A stretch of DNA of 30,651 nt, from assembly GCA_038276395.1 (NCBI GenBank), contig JBBQAA010000062.1, forward strand, positions 1 to 30,651, in the 5' to 3' direction. Position numbers and translations under genes: made by a program. Under the pieces are notes generated by a model. The model was given only the letters and a program-made list of their open reading frames with translations. It was not told the origin of the DNA and made no database searches. This DNA comes from JBBQAA01 sp038276395 (GTDB taxonomy: Bacteria; Actinomycetota; Thermoleophilia; Solirubrobacterales; Solirubrobacteraceae). Shown here piece by piece: positions 1-9,500 of the stretch. The stretch's first letter is position 1. The number at the start of each line of letters is the position of its first letter.

Positions 1-277
1 CAGCCGGTCTGCGGAGGCGCTCGCCGGAGGCAGGCCGCCCCACCGGCCCTCGCCAGCGCCACCGCCGCAAGCACGACGAGGGCCGGTTCCGCCGCGGCGC
101 GGAAGCGCGACTCGCCGAACGCCACGGCGCGCAGCAGGTGAGCACCGAGGCTTCAGCTGCCTCCTCGCGAGCGGTGATGCTTGTCCGATGCCGACCATCA
201 GCCGCTTCTTTGGAGGCCAGCCGCCCGGACAGTCCGGCGACGAACACCGCGCCGAGGGCGACGAGGACGGCGGCCAC
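1..277 (-). pseudogene. Broken membrane glycosyltransferase (GT39-like) relic, runs off left edge
   Basis: Two coding-like pieces lie in different frames. A GTG at 275-277 follows a TANNNT box by 7 bases and opens a hydrophobic helix (AAVLVALGAVFVAGLSG) with high GC3. The reading then passes through AT-richer codons (about 155-215) and loses coding character. In another frame, closed upstream by a TGA at 153-155, positions 152-1 read GESRFRAAAEPALVVLAAVALAR. This matches the C-terminal segment of the two intact GT39 proteins at 10918 and 12174 (YGNARFREPADVAVVVLAG and YGSLRFRHFAEISLLVLAG). The middle of a GT39 enzyme, including the catalytic loop, is absent. I infer a relic left by internal deletion plus frameshift. 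A sequencing error or a short unrelated gene next to a GT39 tail remains possible, because the gene's C-terminus lies outside the window. Confidence 0.42.
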
Positions 278-284
278 GGCGGAG

Positions 285-290
285 ACGATA
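285..290 (-). promoter_or_regulatory. Putative -10 box TATCGT before the GT39 relic
   Basis: TATCGT on the minus strand lies 7 bases before the GTG at 277, the same geometry as the other leaderless-type promoters in the window. It sits between the methyltransferase stop (298) and the relic's start. Confidence 0.35.
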
Positions 291-297
291 AGCCGCC

Positions 298-996
298 CTA
301 GTGAAGACCGCCGCCCGGCGCCCAGCCCCGCAGCCGGAAGAAGAACCGGGGCGTGACGAGCCCGCGGCGGTCCATCCACCGGTACACCGGGCGCAGCGCC
401 CGCGGCAGCACGAGGCCGGCGAGCCCCCGGTCGACGGGCGCGACCGGCTCGACCTCGCCGGCGCCGAACACCTCGCGGAGCAGCGAGCGCAGCGAGTCCT
501 CGGTGAAGAACTGCCGGTGGTCGACGTCCAGCATGTGCCCGAACTCGACCGGGACGGGATCGAAGCGCTCGCTGCAGTTCGGCGTCGTGACGAGGACCTC
601 CCTCCGGGCCACCCGCCGCGCCTCGCGCAGGAGCGCGGCCGGGTCCTCGAGGTGCTCGAGCACCTCGACGAGGATCACGGTGTCCACGGCGCCGTCGCCG
701 AGCGGGAGCCGCTCCCCGTCGTAGTGCCGGGCGTCGACGCCGAGGGCGCGGGCGCGCTCGACGTACTCGGGGATCACGTCGAGCGCCACCACCTCGAACC
801 CCCGCTCGGCGAGCGCGGCGCTGTAGCCGCCGAGCCCCGCGCCGAGGTCGAGGACGACCCGCCCCGCCCGGCCGGCCACCCAGTCGAGGATCGCCTCGTC
901 GACCTGCTCGCGGGCGTCCGCGTCGCGGTACCAGGTCCGGGTGTCCCGCGGCCCGCGGGGCAGCGAGGGCCCGGTCGGGCCCGCCGCCGCGCTCAC
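298..996 (-). CDS. Class I SAM-dependent methyltransferase
   Basis: A 232-residue protein with a Rossmann-fold methyltransferase core. Motif I, LDLGAGLGGYS (about residues 49-59), binds S-adenosylmethionine. An acidic residue in VALDVIPEY closes the next strand, and VDTVILVEVLEHLEDP is the post-motif region typical of Methyltransf_11/25 proteins. TTPNCSERFDP and a His-rich DVDHRQFF segment follow, as in many glycan-locus methyltransferases that methylate sugars or lipid-linked intermediates. I chose the GTG at 994-996 because it overlaps the flippase stop as GTGA, implying translational coupling; the longer upstream reading in this frame lies antiphase inside the flippase gene. It is the third gene of a GT2-flippase-methyltransferase unit. 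The acceptor is unknown; O-methylation of the exported glycan is a reasonable guess. Confidence 0.85.
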   Translation of the reverse strand: MSAAAGPTGPSLPRGPRDTRTWYRDADAREQVDEAILDWVAGRAGRVVLDLGAGLGGYSAALAERGFEVVALDVIPEYVERARALGVDARHYDGERLPLGDGAVDTVILVEVLEHLEDPAALLREARRVARREVLVTTPNCSERFDPVPVEFGHMLDVDHRQFFTEDSLRSLLREVFGAGEVEPVAPVDRGLAGLVLPRALRPVYRWMDRRGLVTPRFFFRLRGWAPGGGLH

Positions 997-2411
997 GGGC
1001 GGATCCCGAGGAGGACATGCCGGCTCGTCGGGCTGATGGCCCAGAGCACGCCCGCGTAGACCGCGATCCCGAGCGTCATCGAGACGATCACCGGCACCGG
1101 CGGCACGAGCAGCAGCACGGCGGCCATCGCCCCCCCGGCCACCAGCGCGGGCAGCAGCGTGCTCGGTACCGGGAAGAAGCCGAGGTGGCGCCGCATGAGG
1201 AAGAAGGACCCGATCAGGATGACGAGCTCCGAGGCGACAGTGATGACGGCGGCGGCCACGATCCCGTAGCGCGGGATGAAGATGATGTTGAGCACGACGT
1301 TGAAGGCGAGAGCGAGGACGTTCAGCCACAGCGTGCTGAGCTGGCGGTCCCGGGAGATGAGCGCGAAGCCGAAGACCCCGTTGACCCACGCCAGCGCGCC
1401 CGCGAAGACGAGGACCCTGAGCGGCGAGGCCGCGAGCTGGAAATGTCCGCCGCCGGCCGCCGAGACGACGTCCCGCGCGAGCACCGCCCCGCCCGCCACG
1501 AGCCCGACGCCGAGGATGACGAGCGCGTCCACCGACAGCTTGATCAGGCGGCGCGCGCGCACCCGGTCGTTGCGGACCGCGTCGGCGATGATCGGGAAGG
1601 TCGAGGAGAGGAAGACGGTCCCGACGATGAGCGTCAGCTCGAGCACCCGGTAGGCCAGGGTGTAGTTGCCGACCTTGTCGTAGGACTGCGTGAGGGAGAT
1701 GATGAAGGTGTCGGCGCGGAAGTAGACCTCGTTGATCGCGAGCGCCACGCCGAGCGGCAGCCCGGTGGCCAGCAGGGTGCGCCAGCGCGCGAAGTCGAAG
1801 GAGAGGCGGATCCGGCCGAGGCTCCGGGTCAGGCGGCGGGTCACGATCAGGGAGGCCAGGGCCCCGCCGCCGGCGGCGAGCATGACGGGATAGAAGCCGA
1901 GGTCGAGGCCGGCGACGAGCAGCGCGAGGCCGAGCGCGACGAGCCGGCCCGCGACGCCCCCCACCACGGCGCGGCCCATCCGGAGCCGAGCGGCCGGGAT
2001 CGCCACGAGCGAGGAGGTCACCGCGCCGAAGAGCAACGGGATGCCGGCGAGCAGGATGGCCACGCGGACGTCGTGGTCGTAGGGCAGGAAGTGGCTGATC
2101 CCGGCCGCCACCACGATGACGACGAGCGAGAGCGCGGAGCGGAGCGTCAGCGCGGCACTCACCGTGTCGTCGGTCAGCTCCTCGTCCCGGGCGATGTCGC
2201 GGACGACCGTCGTGTAGATCCCCACGTCGGCGAGCACGCCGAAGAGCTGCATGTAGGTGAGCGCGAGCGTGTACTTGCCGTACGCGAAGGGCCCGAGGTA
2301 GCGGGTGAGGACCGCGATCGACAGGGCGCCGGCCCCCGCGATGATGGCGCGGCCGCCGAGCTGGACGGCGGTGTTCGAGGCGACGCGCCGGCGAGTGGAG
2401 GTGCTGCTCAT
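993..2411 (-). CDS. Wzx-type polysaccharide/lipid-linked oligosaccharide flippase
   Basis: A 472-residue polytopic membrane protein with about 12-14 hydrophobic helices, the usual size for the MOP/MVF flippase superfamily (Polysacc_synt, RfbX/Wzx). The N-terminus fits: NTAVQLGGRAIIAGAGALS then TRYLGPFAYGKYTLALTY, the conserved R-LGP--YG-Y segment after helix 1. YFRADTFIISL near residue 240 and NVVLNIIFIPRYGIVAAA near residue 385 are the equivalent conserved stretches of helix 7 and the second half. It should move an undecaprenyl-diphosphate-linked repeat unit across the membrane. ATG at 2409-2411 lies 11 bases after the stop of the upstream GT2 gene, and its own stop overlaps the methyltransferase start, so the three genes probably form one transcript. 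The substrate cannot be read from the sequence. Confidence 0.9.
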   Translation of the reverse strand: MSSTSTRRRVASNTAVQLGGRAIIAGAGALSIAVLTRYLGPFAYGKYTLALTYMQLFGVLADVGIYTTVVRDIARDEELTDDTVSAALTLRSALSLVVIVVAAGISHFLPYDHDVRVAILLAGIPLLFGAVTSSLVAIPAARLRMGRAVVGGVAGRLVALGLALLVAGLDLGFYPVMLAAGGGALASLIVTRRLTRSLGRIRLSFDFARWRTLLATGLPLGVALAINEVYFRADTFIISLTQSYDKVGNYTLAYRVLELTLIVGTVFLSSTFPIIADAVRNDRVRARRLIKLSVDALVILGVGLVAGGAVLARDVVSAAGGGHFQLAASPLRVLVFAGALAWVNGVFGFALISRDRQLSTLWLNVLALAFNVVLNIIFIPRYGIVAAAVITVASELVILIGSFFLMRRHLGFFPVPSTLLPALVAGGAMAAVLLLVPPVPVIVSMTLGIAVYAGVLWAISPTSRHVLLGIRP

Positions 2412-2422
2412 GGAGCGCGGAC

Positions 2423-3196
2423 TCAGCCCGAGGAGGCGGCCGTGCGTTCGGGGTCCGTCGCCGTGGCGCTCCAGGTCCGGCCCCCCCGGCGGAGGCGGGG
2501 GACGAGGCGCACCGCCTCGAGCGCGACGGACAGGGAGATCTTGCTGACTCCCGCCCGGCGGTCGCGGAAGTCGAAGGGGATCTCGGCGACCCGGAAGCCG
2601 CTGAGCAGCGCCCGGTGCGTGAGCTCGATGTTGAACACGTAGCCCTGGGAGCGCAGTCCGGCGAGGTCGATCGCCTCGAGGACCTCGCGGCGCACGCATT
2701 TGAAGCCCCCGGTCCAGTCCCTCACCTGGGTGCCGAGGAGGCCGCGCGCGTACAGGGCGCCCAGGGCGCTCAGGAGCCGGCGGCGCGGGGACCAGTCGAG
2801 GATCCGCGCGCCCGGGCAGTAGCGCGAGGCGATGACCACATCCGCGTGCACCGACGCCGCGATGAGCTGCGGCAGGTAGGCGGGGTCGTGGGAGAAGTCG
2901 GCGTCCATGACGAGGACGAGCTCGGCGCCGCGGGCGAGCGCGAGTCCGAAACCCGCCTGGTAGGCGCGGCCGAGCCCTTCCTTGCGCTCCCGATGCAGGA
3001 CCTCGACCGTCGGGAACTCCGCCGCGAGCTCCTCGGCCAGCGCTCCGGTGCCGTCCGGCGAGTTGTCGTCGACCACGAGCAGCCGGTACTCGCGCGGGAC
3101 CGCGAGCTCGAGATGGGCGACCGCCTGGCGGACGAGCGCCTCGAGGTTGCCGGCTTCGTTGTAGGTGGGGACGAAGACCCAGATGCGTGCGTCCAT
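2423..3196 (-). CDS. GT2 polyprenyl-phosphate mannose synthase-like (DPM1 family), copy 1
   Basis: A 257-residue soluble GT-A enzyme resembling the catalytic subunit of dolichol/polyprenyl-phosphate mannosyltransferase. Visible motifs in order: VPTYNEAGNL at the N-terminus, LLVVDDNSPDGTG (nucleotide-binding Asp residues), VMDADFSHDP (the D-x-D metal site), WTGGFKCVRREVL, SQGYVFNIELTHRA and the C-terminal FRDRRAGVSK stretch. It has no membrane helices, unlike Actinobacterial Ppm1 fusions or GtrB proteins. It should move a hexose, most likely mannose from GDP-mannose, onto polyprenyl phosphate at the inner membrane face, feeding GT-C enzymes outside. It begins the minus-strand unit with the flippase and methyltransferase. 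Two relatives lie at 17167 and 18075; which sugar each loads is not visible. Confidence 0.9.
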   Translation of the reverse strand: MDARIWVFVPTYNEAGNLEALVRQAVAHLELAVPREYRLLVVDDNSPDGTGALAEELAAEFPTVEVLHRERKEGLGRAYQAGFGLALARGAELVLVMDADFSHDPAYLPQLIAASVHADVVIASRYCPGARILDWSPRRRLLSALGALYARGLLGTQVRDWTGGFKCVRREVLEAIDLAGLRSQGYVFNIELTHRALLSGFRVAEIPFDFRDRRAGVSKISLSVALEAVRLVPRLRRGGRTWSATATDPERTAASSG

Positions 3197-3206
3197 GCGG
3201 CTCCTG

Positions 3207-3212
3207 AGGGTA
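3207..3212 (-). promoter_or_regulatory. Putative -10 box TACCCT for the GT2-flippase-methyltransferase unit
   Basis: TACCCT on the minus strand is 10 bases before the ATG at 3196. An AGGAG lies between it and the ATG with only 4 bases' spacing, so this start could be leaderless or have a very short leader. The divergent plus-strand box is 36 bases away. Confidence 0.45.
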
Positions 3213-3248
3213 CGCGCGCACCCGCTGAACCCCTGGCGGGGGCGGGGC

Positions 3249-3254
3249 TATCGT
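3249..3254 (+). promoter_or_regulatory. Putative -10 box TATCGT, leaderless start
   Basis: TATCGT lies 7 bases before the GTG at 3262, a spacing that puts transcription start at the start codon. No Shine-Dalgarno is seen. Confidence 0.5.
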
Positions 3255-3261
3255 CCGCCCG

Positions 3262-5253
3262 GTGAGCGAGGCGGTCCATCACGTCGCGCTGGCGCTCGCG
3301 GTGCTCGCGCTCGGCAGCTCCGCCCTGCGCGCCGTCTCGCCGCTCGCTCCCGCGGGTCTCGAGCGCGCCGTGGCGGCCGGGGCGGCCGGGGCGGCCTTCT
3401 GCGTCCTGACGGCACTGGGGCTCGGCCTGCTCGGGCTCGGGGCGAGCCCGGTCGCGCTGACGGCCGCCGCCGTTCTCGCCTTCCTCGCGGTGAGGCGCCT
3501 TCTCCCCCCTCCCGCGGTGGGCCCGGCGGCTGAGCTCGCCGCCTTCTGGCGCGAGCGGAGCGGGTGGGAGCGGGCGGCGCTCGCCGCCCTGGCCGGGGCG
3601 ACGGGCGCAGTCTTCGTCTGGCTCCTCCGCTTCCCCCAGATCGGCTTTGACTCCTCGCTCTACCACTTCCCCTTGATCGCGGGATGGATCGCCAACGGGC
3701 ACCCGGGCTCGCAGCTCAGGCTGAGCTACGACATCCCCTACGGCGCCTATCCCGTGACCGATGAGGTCGCCCAGACGTGGTTCGTGGGCATCGCGCGCTC
3801 CTGGGTGCCCCTCTCGCTGTGGAGCCCGGCGCTGTTTCTGCTCCTGGCGGCCGCGAGCCGGGTGACGCTCGGGAACCTCGGGGTCCGGCGCGGCCCGGCC
3901 ATCCTCGCCACCGTGGCGCTGCTCGCCACCCCGCTCCTCGTCAGGGAGATCGCCGAGCCCCAGACCGACCTGCCGGCGCTGACCTGGCTCGCCTGCACGG
4001 CGGCTTTGGCCACCGGGGCCCGGCGCCGGCCGGCGCTGCTCCTCCCGGCGCTCCTCGCCGCCGGACTCGCCATCGGCACGAAGCCCTCGGCGGGTCCGCT
4101 GACCGTCCTCGCCCTGGCCGCCGGCGGGTTCGCCGCGCGCGGGCGGATCGGGCCGCTCGCCCCGCGGCTCGCCGCCGCCGCGCTCGCCGCCTTCGCCCTC
4201 GGCGGAGTCTGGTACACGCGCAACCTCGTCCAGCACGGCTCTCCCTTCTGGCCGTTCACGCGCGGCCCGTGGGGCGACCCCCAGCCCCGGTTCTTCGCCC
4301 TCATCGACCGGACGTTCCTGCACAGCGCGCGCGCGACGCTCGCCGGCCGGCTCGGGCAGTACCACCACCGCCTCGGCGGCGGCTGGATCGCGCTGGCCGG
4401 GCTCGTGCCGGCCGTCGCCGGCACGGCGCTCTCCGGAGGGCGCCGCCGCGAACCCGCCCGCCGGGCGACCCTCACCGCCTGCGCCGCCGCGCTCGTGGGC
4501 GTGCTCGCCTGGTCGACGGCCTGGGGCAGCGGCCTCGTGTCCTCCCCGGACATCGTCTGGGCGCAGGGCTTCTCCCTCTCGGCCCTGCGGTTCCTGCTCC
4601 CGGCGATCGGCGGGGCCGTCCTCGCCGTCGCCCTGGCCACCCGGCTCCTCGGCTGGGCCGCCAGCGTCGCCGCGATCGTGCTGGCGCTGGCCGCGGCGGT
4701 CAGCCTCGTGCTCGACGCGCGCCTCGGCGCCCCCTCGACCCCGCCGGCGCTCACGCTCGTGCTTGGCGCGCTCGCCGGCGTCGCGGTGCTCGCGCTCGCG
4801 AGCCGGGCGCCGTGGAGCCGCGTGCCCCGCTCCCCGCGCCGCTACGCCCCGGTGCTGGCCGCGATCCTCGCCGGGCTCGCCCTCGCCCCGGCGAGCGACG
4901 GCTACCTCGCGCGCTACGCCCGCTCCCGGTCGACGAGCGCCTACGGGCACGAGCTCGTGAGCTGGTATCTCGGCCGGCCGGGCTTCGAGCACGGGCACGA
5001 CGAGATCCTCGTCGCCTCGCGCGGCGTGCTCGCCCAGCTCGCCGGCGATCACTTCACCCATCCGCTGCGGCTCGTGCCCCAGCACGCCTCCTGCGCCGAG
5101 GTGCTGGCCCTCGCCCGGCGCCGGGACCTGTTCGTCACCGAGCTGCCGTTCTTCGGAGGCCTACTCGGGCTCGTCCCCTACTCCGCGCCGGCGTGCGTCG
5201 CTCATCGCCGGCCGATCTTCCGGGACGGCCCGTACGCCGTCTACCGGTTCTGA
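3262..5253 (+). CDS. GT-C-like integral membrane glycosyltransferase (663 aa)
   Basis: A 663-residue protein with an extended helix-rich membrane region (about residues 1-550) and a soluble C-terminal part (about 555-663). After the early helices comes a loop with FDSSLYHFPLIAGWI; Asp130 here is in the position of the catalytic acidic residue in the first outer loop of GT-C enzymes. EPQTDLPALTWLA and GTKPSAGP are typical of GT39/GT83-like membrane transferases, and GGVWYTRNLVQHGSPFWPF matches the W-TRN----G-P--P signature of these proteins. It would use a polyprenyl-phosphate sugar outside the membrane. The GTG start follows a TANNNT box by 7 bases. It is divergent from the GT2 at 2423 and converges on the methyltransferase at 5264 with a 10-base gap. 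Family placement is by pattern only; donor and acceptor are unknown. Confidence 0.75.
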   Translation: MSEAVHHVALALAVLALGSSALRAVSPLAPAGLERAVAAGAAGAAFCVLTALGLGLLGLGASPVALTAAAVLAFLAVRRLLPPPAVGPAAELAAFWRERSGWERAALAALAGATGAVFVWLLRFPQIGFDSSLYHFPLIAGWIANGHPGSQLRLSYDIPYGAYPVTDEVAQTWFVGIARSWVPLSLWSPALFLLLAAASRVTLGNLGVRRGPAILATVALLATPLLVREIAEPQTDLPALTWLACTAALATGARRRPALLLPALLAAGLAIGTKPSAGPLTVLALAAGGFAARGRIGPLAPRLAAAALAAFALGGVWYTRNLVQHGSPFWPFTRGPWGDPQPRFFALIDRTFLHSARATLAGRLGQYHHRLGGGWIALAGLVPAVAGTALSGGRRREPARRATLTACAAALVGVLAWSTAWGSGLVSSPDIVWAQGFSLSALRFLLPAIGGAVLAVALATRLLGWAASVAAIVLALAAAVSLVLDARLGAPSTPPALTLVLGALAGVAVLALASRAPWSRVPRSPRRYAPVLAAILAGLALAPASDGYLARYARSRSTSAYGHELVSWYLGRPGFEHGHDEILVASRGVLAQLAGDHFTHPLRLVPQHASCAEVLALARRRDLFVTELPFFGGLLGLVPYSAPACVAHRRPIFRDGPYAVYRF

Positions 5254-5263
5254 GCCCCGCCGC

Positions 5264-6553
5264 TCAGGAGGCGCTCCCGTCGAGCACCCTGACCTCGGGC
5301 AACGGGACGATGAACTTCCCGCCCGCGGCCATGAAGTCCCGCTCGCGCTCGAGGAACTCGTCGAGGAAGTGCCAGGGCAGGACGAGGTAGTAGTCCGGGC
5401 GCATCGCCCGGGAGTCCTCCTCGCTGATGATCGGGATCTTCGTCCGGATCGTCTCCGAGCCCCACTTGTCGGGGTTGCGGTCCGCCGCGTAGGGGATGAG
5501 CCGGGAGTCGAGCCCGGCGTACTGGAGGATCGTGTTGCCCTTCGTCGAGGCGCCGTAGATGTGGATCGTGCGGCCCTCGCCGACGAGCCGCTCGCACAGA
5601 TCGTGGAGGTCGTCGCGGACCTTGCGGACGTTGCTCGCGAACTCCTCGTAGGGCTCGGGCGAGTCGAGCGCCAGCTCGAACTCCTGCACGCGCAGCTCCT
5701 GCAGGCGGGCCTCGGCCTCGGGGCCCGCCTCGTGACGGCCGGCGTGGCCGATGAACAGCCGCACCGAGCCTCCGTTCATCTCGTTCAGCTCCCCGTCGAT
5801 GACCTCGAGCCCGGCCTCGGCGAAGAGCCGCTCGAGGACCGCCAGGGAGTAGTACTCGAGGTGCTCGTGGACGATCACGTCGAAGGCGTTCAGGCGGAGC
5901 ATGAGCGGCAGGTAGTGCAGCTCGATGACCCAGATCCCGTTCTCGGCGAGGCTCGCGGCGATGTCGCGGACGAACGCGGCCGGATCCTCGAGGTCGTAGA
6001 ACATCGCGATGCTCGTGATCGCCTTGGCGCGGCGGTCGGGGTAGCGCTCCCGCAGGGCGCGGGCGCCGAAGAAGTCCCGGACCACGTCGTAGCCCTTCTC
6101 GACCGCGTAGCGGGTCACGTCGGAGGGGTCGAAGCCGAGGAAGCGCAGGTCCCGCGTCGCGTACCCGTCGAGCAGGGTGCCGTCGTTGCAGCCGACGTCG
6201 ACGACGAGGTCCCCGGCGGCGAGCCCGGTCAGCTCCTCGAGCCGCCGCGCGATGCCGTGCAGGTTGCGGGTCATCGTCCGGTTCACCCCGCTGCGGTACC
6301 AGTAGGACTGGTAGAGGATCGAGCCCGGCACCGTGTGGCGGATCTGCACGAGGCCGCAGGCGTCCTGGTCGGCGGTCATGTCGCAGCGCACGAGCTCGAG
6401 CGGGATCGCCCGCTGGATCGGCTCCGCCCCGCCGGGCTCGAGGAACGCGCCGGAGAGGCAGTGCTCCCCCAGGTCGAGCACGGGGGCGAGCTCCCGCGAT
6501 CCGCAGATCCGGCAGGTCGTCCGCGTGCGCAGGCTGGTCGGGGAGGGCGTCAC
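5264..6553 (-). CDS. Sugar C-methyltransferase (TylC3/NovU-like, zinc-binding N-terminus)
   Basis: A 429-residue three-part protein. The N-terminal domain has a Cys pair (CRICGS, residues 14-19) and later Cys residues in LVRCDMTADQDACGL, fitting the zinc site of Methyltransf_13. The central SAM domain shows VVDVGCNDGTLL (about residues 114-125). YQSYWYRSG and VHEHLEYYS (about 226-232) match the active-site Tyr and Glu-His segments known for NDP-4-keto-6-deoxysugar C3-methyltransferases such as TcaB9. The C-terminal Methyltransf_14 domain begins at IHIYGASTKGNT (about 327). Full length is normal for the family. It should C-methylate a nucleotide-linked 4-keto-6-deoxysugar in the cytoplasm. The GTG at 6551-6553 overlaps the stop of the AftD-like gene as GTGA, so the two are co-translated. 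Its link to gmd (16211) is inference. Confidence 0.85.
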   Translation of the reverse strand: MTPSPTSLRTRTTCRICGSRELAPVLDLGEHCLSGAFLEPGGAEPIQRAIPLELVRCDMTADQDACGLVQIRHTVPGSILYQSYWYRSGVNRTMTRNLHGIARRLEELTGLAAGDLVVDVGCNDGTLLDGYATRDLRFLGFDPSDVTRYAVEKGYDVVRDFFGARALRERYPDRRAKAITSIAMFYDLEDPAAFVRDIAASLAENGIWVIELHYLPLMLRLNAFDVIVHEHLEYYSLAVLERLFAEAGLEVIDGELNEMNGGSVRLFIGHAGRHEAGPEAEARLQELRVQEFELALDSPEPYEEFASNVRKVRDDLHDLCERLVGEGRTIHIYGASTKGNTILQYAGLDSRLIPYAADRNPDKWGSETIRTKIPIISEEDSRAMRPDYYLVLPWHFLDEFLERERDFMAAGGKFIVPLPEVRVLDGSAS

Positions 6554-9500
6554 GAGCGCCGCGAGCCTACAGGCGGCTCGGGGGCCGGGGCCGGCGGCGG
6601 CACGGGAGCGGGCGGTGGCGCCACGGCGGGCGGCGCGGTCTCCCGGGCCCCGGCCAGCGCGCGTCCGCACACGACGGCGAGCAGGACGAGTGCCGCGACG
6701 GCGGTCCAGTGGCCCCAGATGGTCTGCAGCGAGTACTCGAAGTTGTAGCCGCCCCGGTTCACCGGGCCCTCGATCAGGTAGAGCAGGGGCACGGCCACGC
6801 CGATCAGCCCGGCGGCGACGAAGCTCAGGGTGCGGGGGCGAACGCCCTTCCACAGGATGAGGGTGAGGGCGGGAAAGATGAGGATCCCGGTACGCGCGGC
6901 GAAGAGGAACGCCAGGGGCAGAGTCCCCACAAGAGCGACGCCGAGCGCACGCGGCAGCGACATCGCCGGGGTCTGCAGGTCGGGCAGGAGCCTTGGCCGT
7001 GCGGGTCGACGGCGGCGCCGGCCCGCCCGCGCGTAGCCCGCCACGAGGAAGGTCGCGAGCAGGAGGCAGGCGAGCGCGGCGACGGCGTAGGAGACCGTGG
7101 CGATGCGCTGGGGCGCGAAGTCGAAGGAGACCGCGCGGCAGCCCGCCGGCGCCCGCCAGCCGTTGGCGAAGACGTCGATCGGCCGGGGCGCACCGAGCGA
7201 GCGGCCGTCGCAGCTCGCCCGCCAGCCGCGCGAGAAGCTCTGACCGAGCACGAGCCAGGACGGGCCGCGCAGAGCGACCCGCGCGCCGTGGAGCGACGCG
7301 TTGCCGAGCTGTCCGGGGGCGGTCACGACGCCCCCGCCGGCGGGCCGCGGCGCGGCCTCCGGCGCGGGCGAGCGCAGGTCGAGCAGATCGATCGTGAACG
7401 GGCCGCGGGCGGCGCGCGCCAGCTGGATCCCGCGGCCGATCCGGACCGGAGGACCGCAGCTCACGGCGCGGAGCGGCCGGCCGGCGTTGAGCTCCGCCAC
7501 CGTTCCCCGCGGGCGCAGGAGGACGCGGCGGCCGGCCACCGTGAAGGCCGCCGACCCGCACGGCGCGCGGAGGGGTCCGCTCTGCGGGATCCGCGCCGGC
7601 GGGAGGCCGGGGACCCGCAGCGAGGCGACGCCGACCGCCCTGATCATCCGCTCGCGCGCGGGGAGGCCGGGGACGAAGCGCGCCGCGAGCACGGTCAGGC
7701 GCAGCGCCCGGGTCCGCACGGGGCGCGGCAGCGTGACGACGCCCCCCGGGCCGGGCGTGAGCACGGGCGTCCGCCCGCCGGGGAAGGAGATGCGCACGCG
7801 CGTCGGGCGGCGGATGAGCAGCGCCGAGGGGACGAGCGTGAGCGACCGGACGACGAGCGGCCGCGGCAGCGCGACCTGCACCCACGGGGGCGGCGCCGAG
7901 CGCGGGATCCACGTGCCGATCCATGCGGTTCCCGCCGAGGCGTCGAACGCGCTCGAGGCGCGGAAGGCCGCGCGATCGTGGAAGCGGTCAGAGGACGTGT
8001 ACCGAGCGCCGCCGCGCCATCCGGCCGCCCGGTCGAGCACGTCGTCCGGCGCGTCGACGGCGGGCTGGACCCAAGCGCGTGCCCGGTAGGTCCGGGCCGC
8101 CGGGGTCGCGAAGACCCGCGTGAGCGCCCGCTCCGGATCGGTGCGGTTGGCGGCCAGCTCGAGCAGCGGGCTCCCGGTGACGCGGTCGCGCTCAAGCGGC
8201 GCGTCGCCCGTCGTGCGCTGAAAGACGTAGGACAGGCTCGAGCGCCGCAGACCGGCCCCGGCCAGGGCCCGCGAGGCGAGGATCGGGGTCCGGAGCGTGT
8301 CGCGGACGTGCAGGCCGGGGATCCGGATCTCGCGAAACCCACCCGAGCCGCGCAGGTTCCCGGGCGGCTGGACGACGTGGGTGATCGTCACCCGCAGCGC
8401 GCTGACGTGGCGCAGGTGGACCGGCACCCGCGTGACGCCGGGCCCCACCCGCGCCGTGACCCCGCCGACGTTGACCTGCGTGACGAGGCCGAAGCGGTCC
8501 TCGACCCGCTCGAGATCGACGTAGGGCACGTCCCGCGGGCGCTCGAAGCCGATCTCGATCCAGCGGTCGCGGGGCGGCAGGTAGCGGTTCGCCGCCCACA
8601 CGGTGCTCGGGTCCCCGTCGAACGCGTTGACGGGCGCGTGCTCGGGGAAGACGAGCAGGCCGCCCTGCTCGGGCGCGCGGATGTACCGGGCGCCCTGCAG
8701 CGCCGTGACCGTCTGGGCGTCCGTGCCGCGGTTCTCGAACGGGTTGACGACGGCCCAGTTCTTGTCGATCGGCTCGTCCCCGGCCAGCACCCGCCCGAGG
8801 TTCTGGCCGGTGAACTCGGGCAGGAAGCGCTGGCGCCGGTTGGAGTCGGTGACGACGACGTCGGCGCCGGCGGCGGCCGTGCGGCGCAGCTCGGCGCCCG
8901 AGAGATCCCCCGCGTAGAGCAGGGGCGCGCGGCGCGGCAGGCCGCCGAGGGCGGCGAGGCCGGCGACGCCTGCGGCGCCGCCGTCGACCACGGTGGGCGA
9001 ACCCATCGTGTCGACGTGGACGAGCCCGCGGGTGACCGGCAGGTCGTAGCGTCGCACCTGGGGCAGCTCGCCCGAGGGCCCGAGCTCCATGGCGGGGGCC
9101 GGGAAGCGGCGAACGGGGCCGTAGGCCTTCGCGGGGCGGCCGAGGCCCTGCCGGTCAAGGACCGACGCCGCCGTCTCGGGATCGACGGCGCCGCTGCGCC
9201 CGATGTCGTCGTCGCTCCCCGTGATGACCGCCCCGGCGCCCATCAGCCCGAGCAGCGGCCGGAGCTCCCCCGGGTAGAGGCGATCCTGCTGGACGAGGTC
9301 GTCGAGCGTGTAGAGCAGGTCGTAGGCGTGGGGATCGGAGTACGGGGTCTCGTAGCGCACGGCGACCGGGCGCCGCGTGAGCCGGGGCAGGATCGCGTCG
9401 ACCGTGCCGCCCCAGCGATAGTGGGCGAAGACCTGGCCCGGCAGGATGACCGCCCGGGAGTTCGGCGCGAGCGTCCGGTCGAGGTCGTGCCCGGCTTGCG

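Noticed and set aside
997..1389. N-terminal extension of the methyltransferase into the flippase gene
   Set aside because: The extra residues are Arg/Ala-rich shadow of the flippase frame. The GTGA overlap at 993-996 gives a natural start.
2770..5085. A 771-codon minus-strand open reading across the 3262-5253 gene
   Set aside because: It has low-complexity charged composition without helices or motifs, opposite a gene with clear membrane-protein periodicity.
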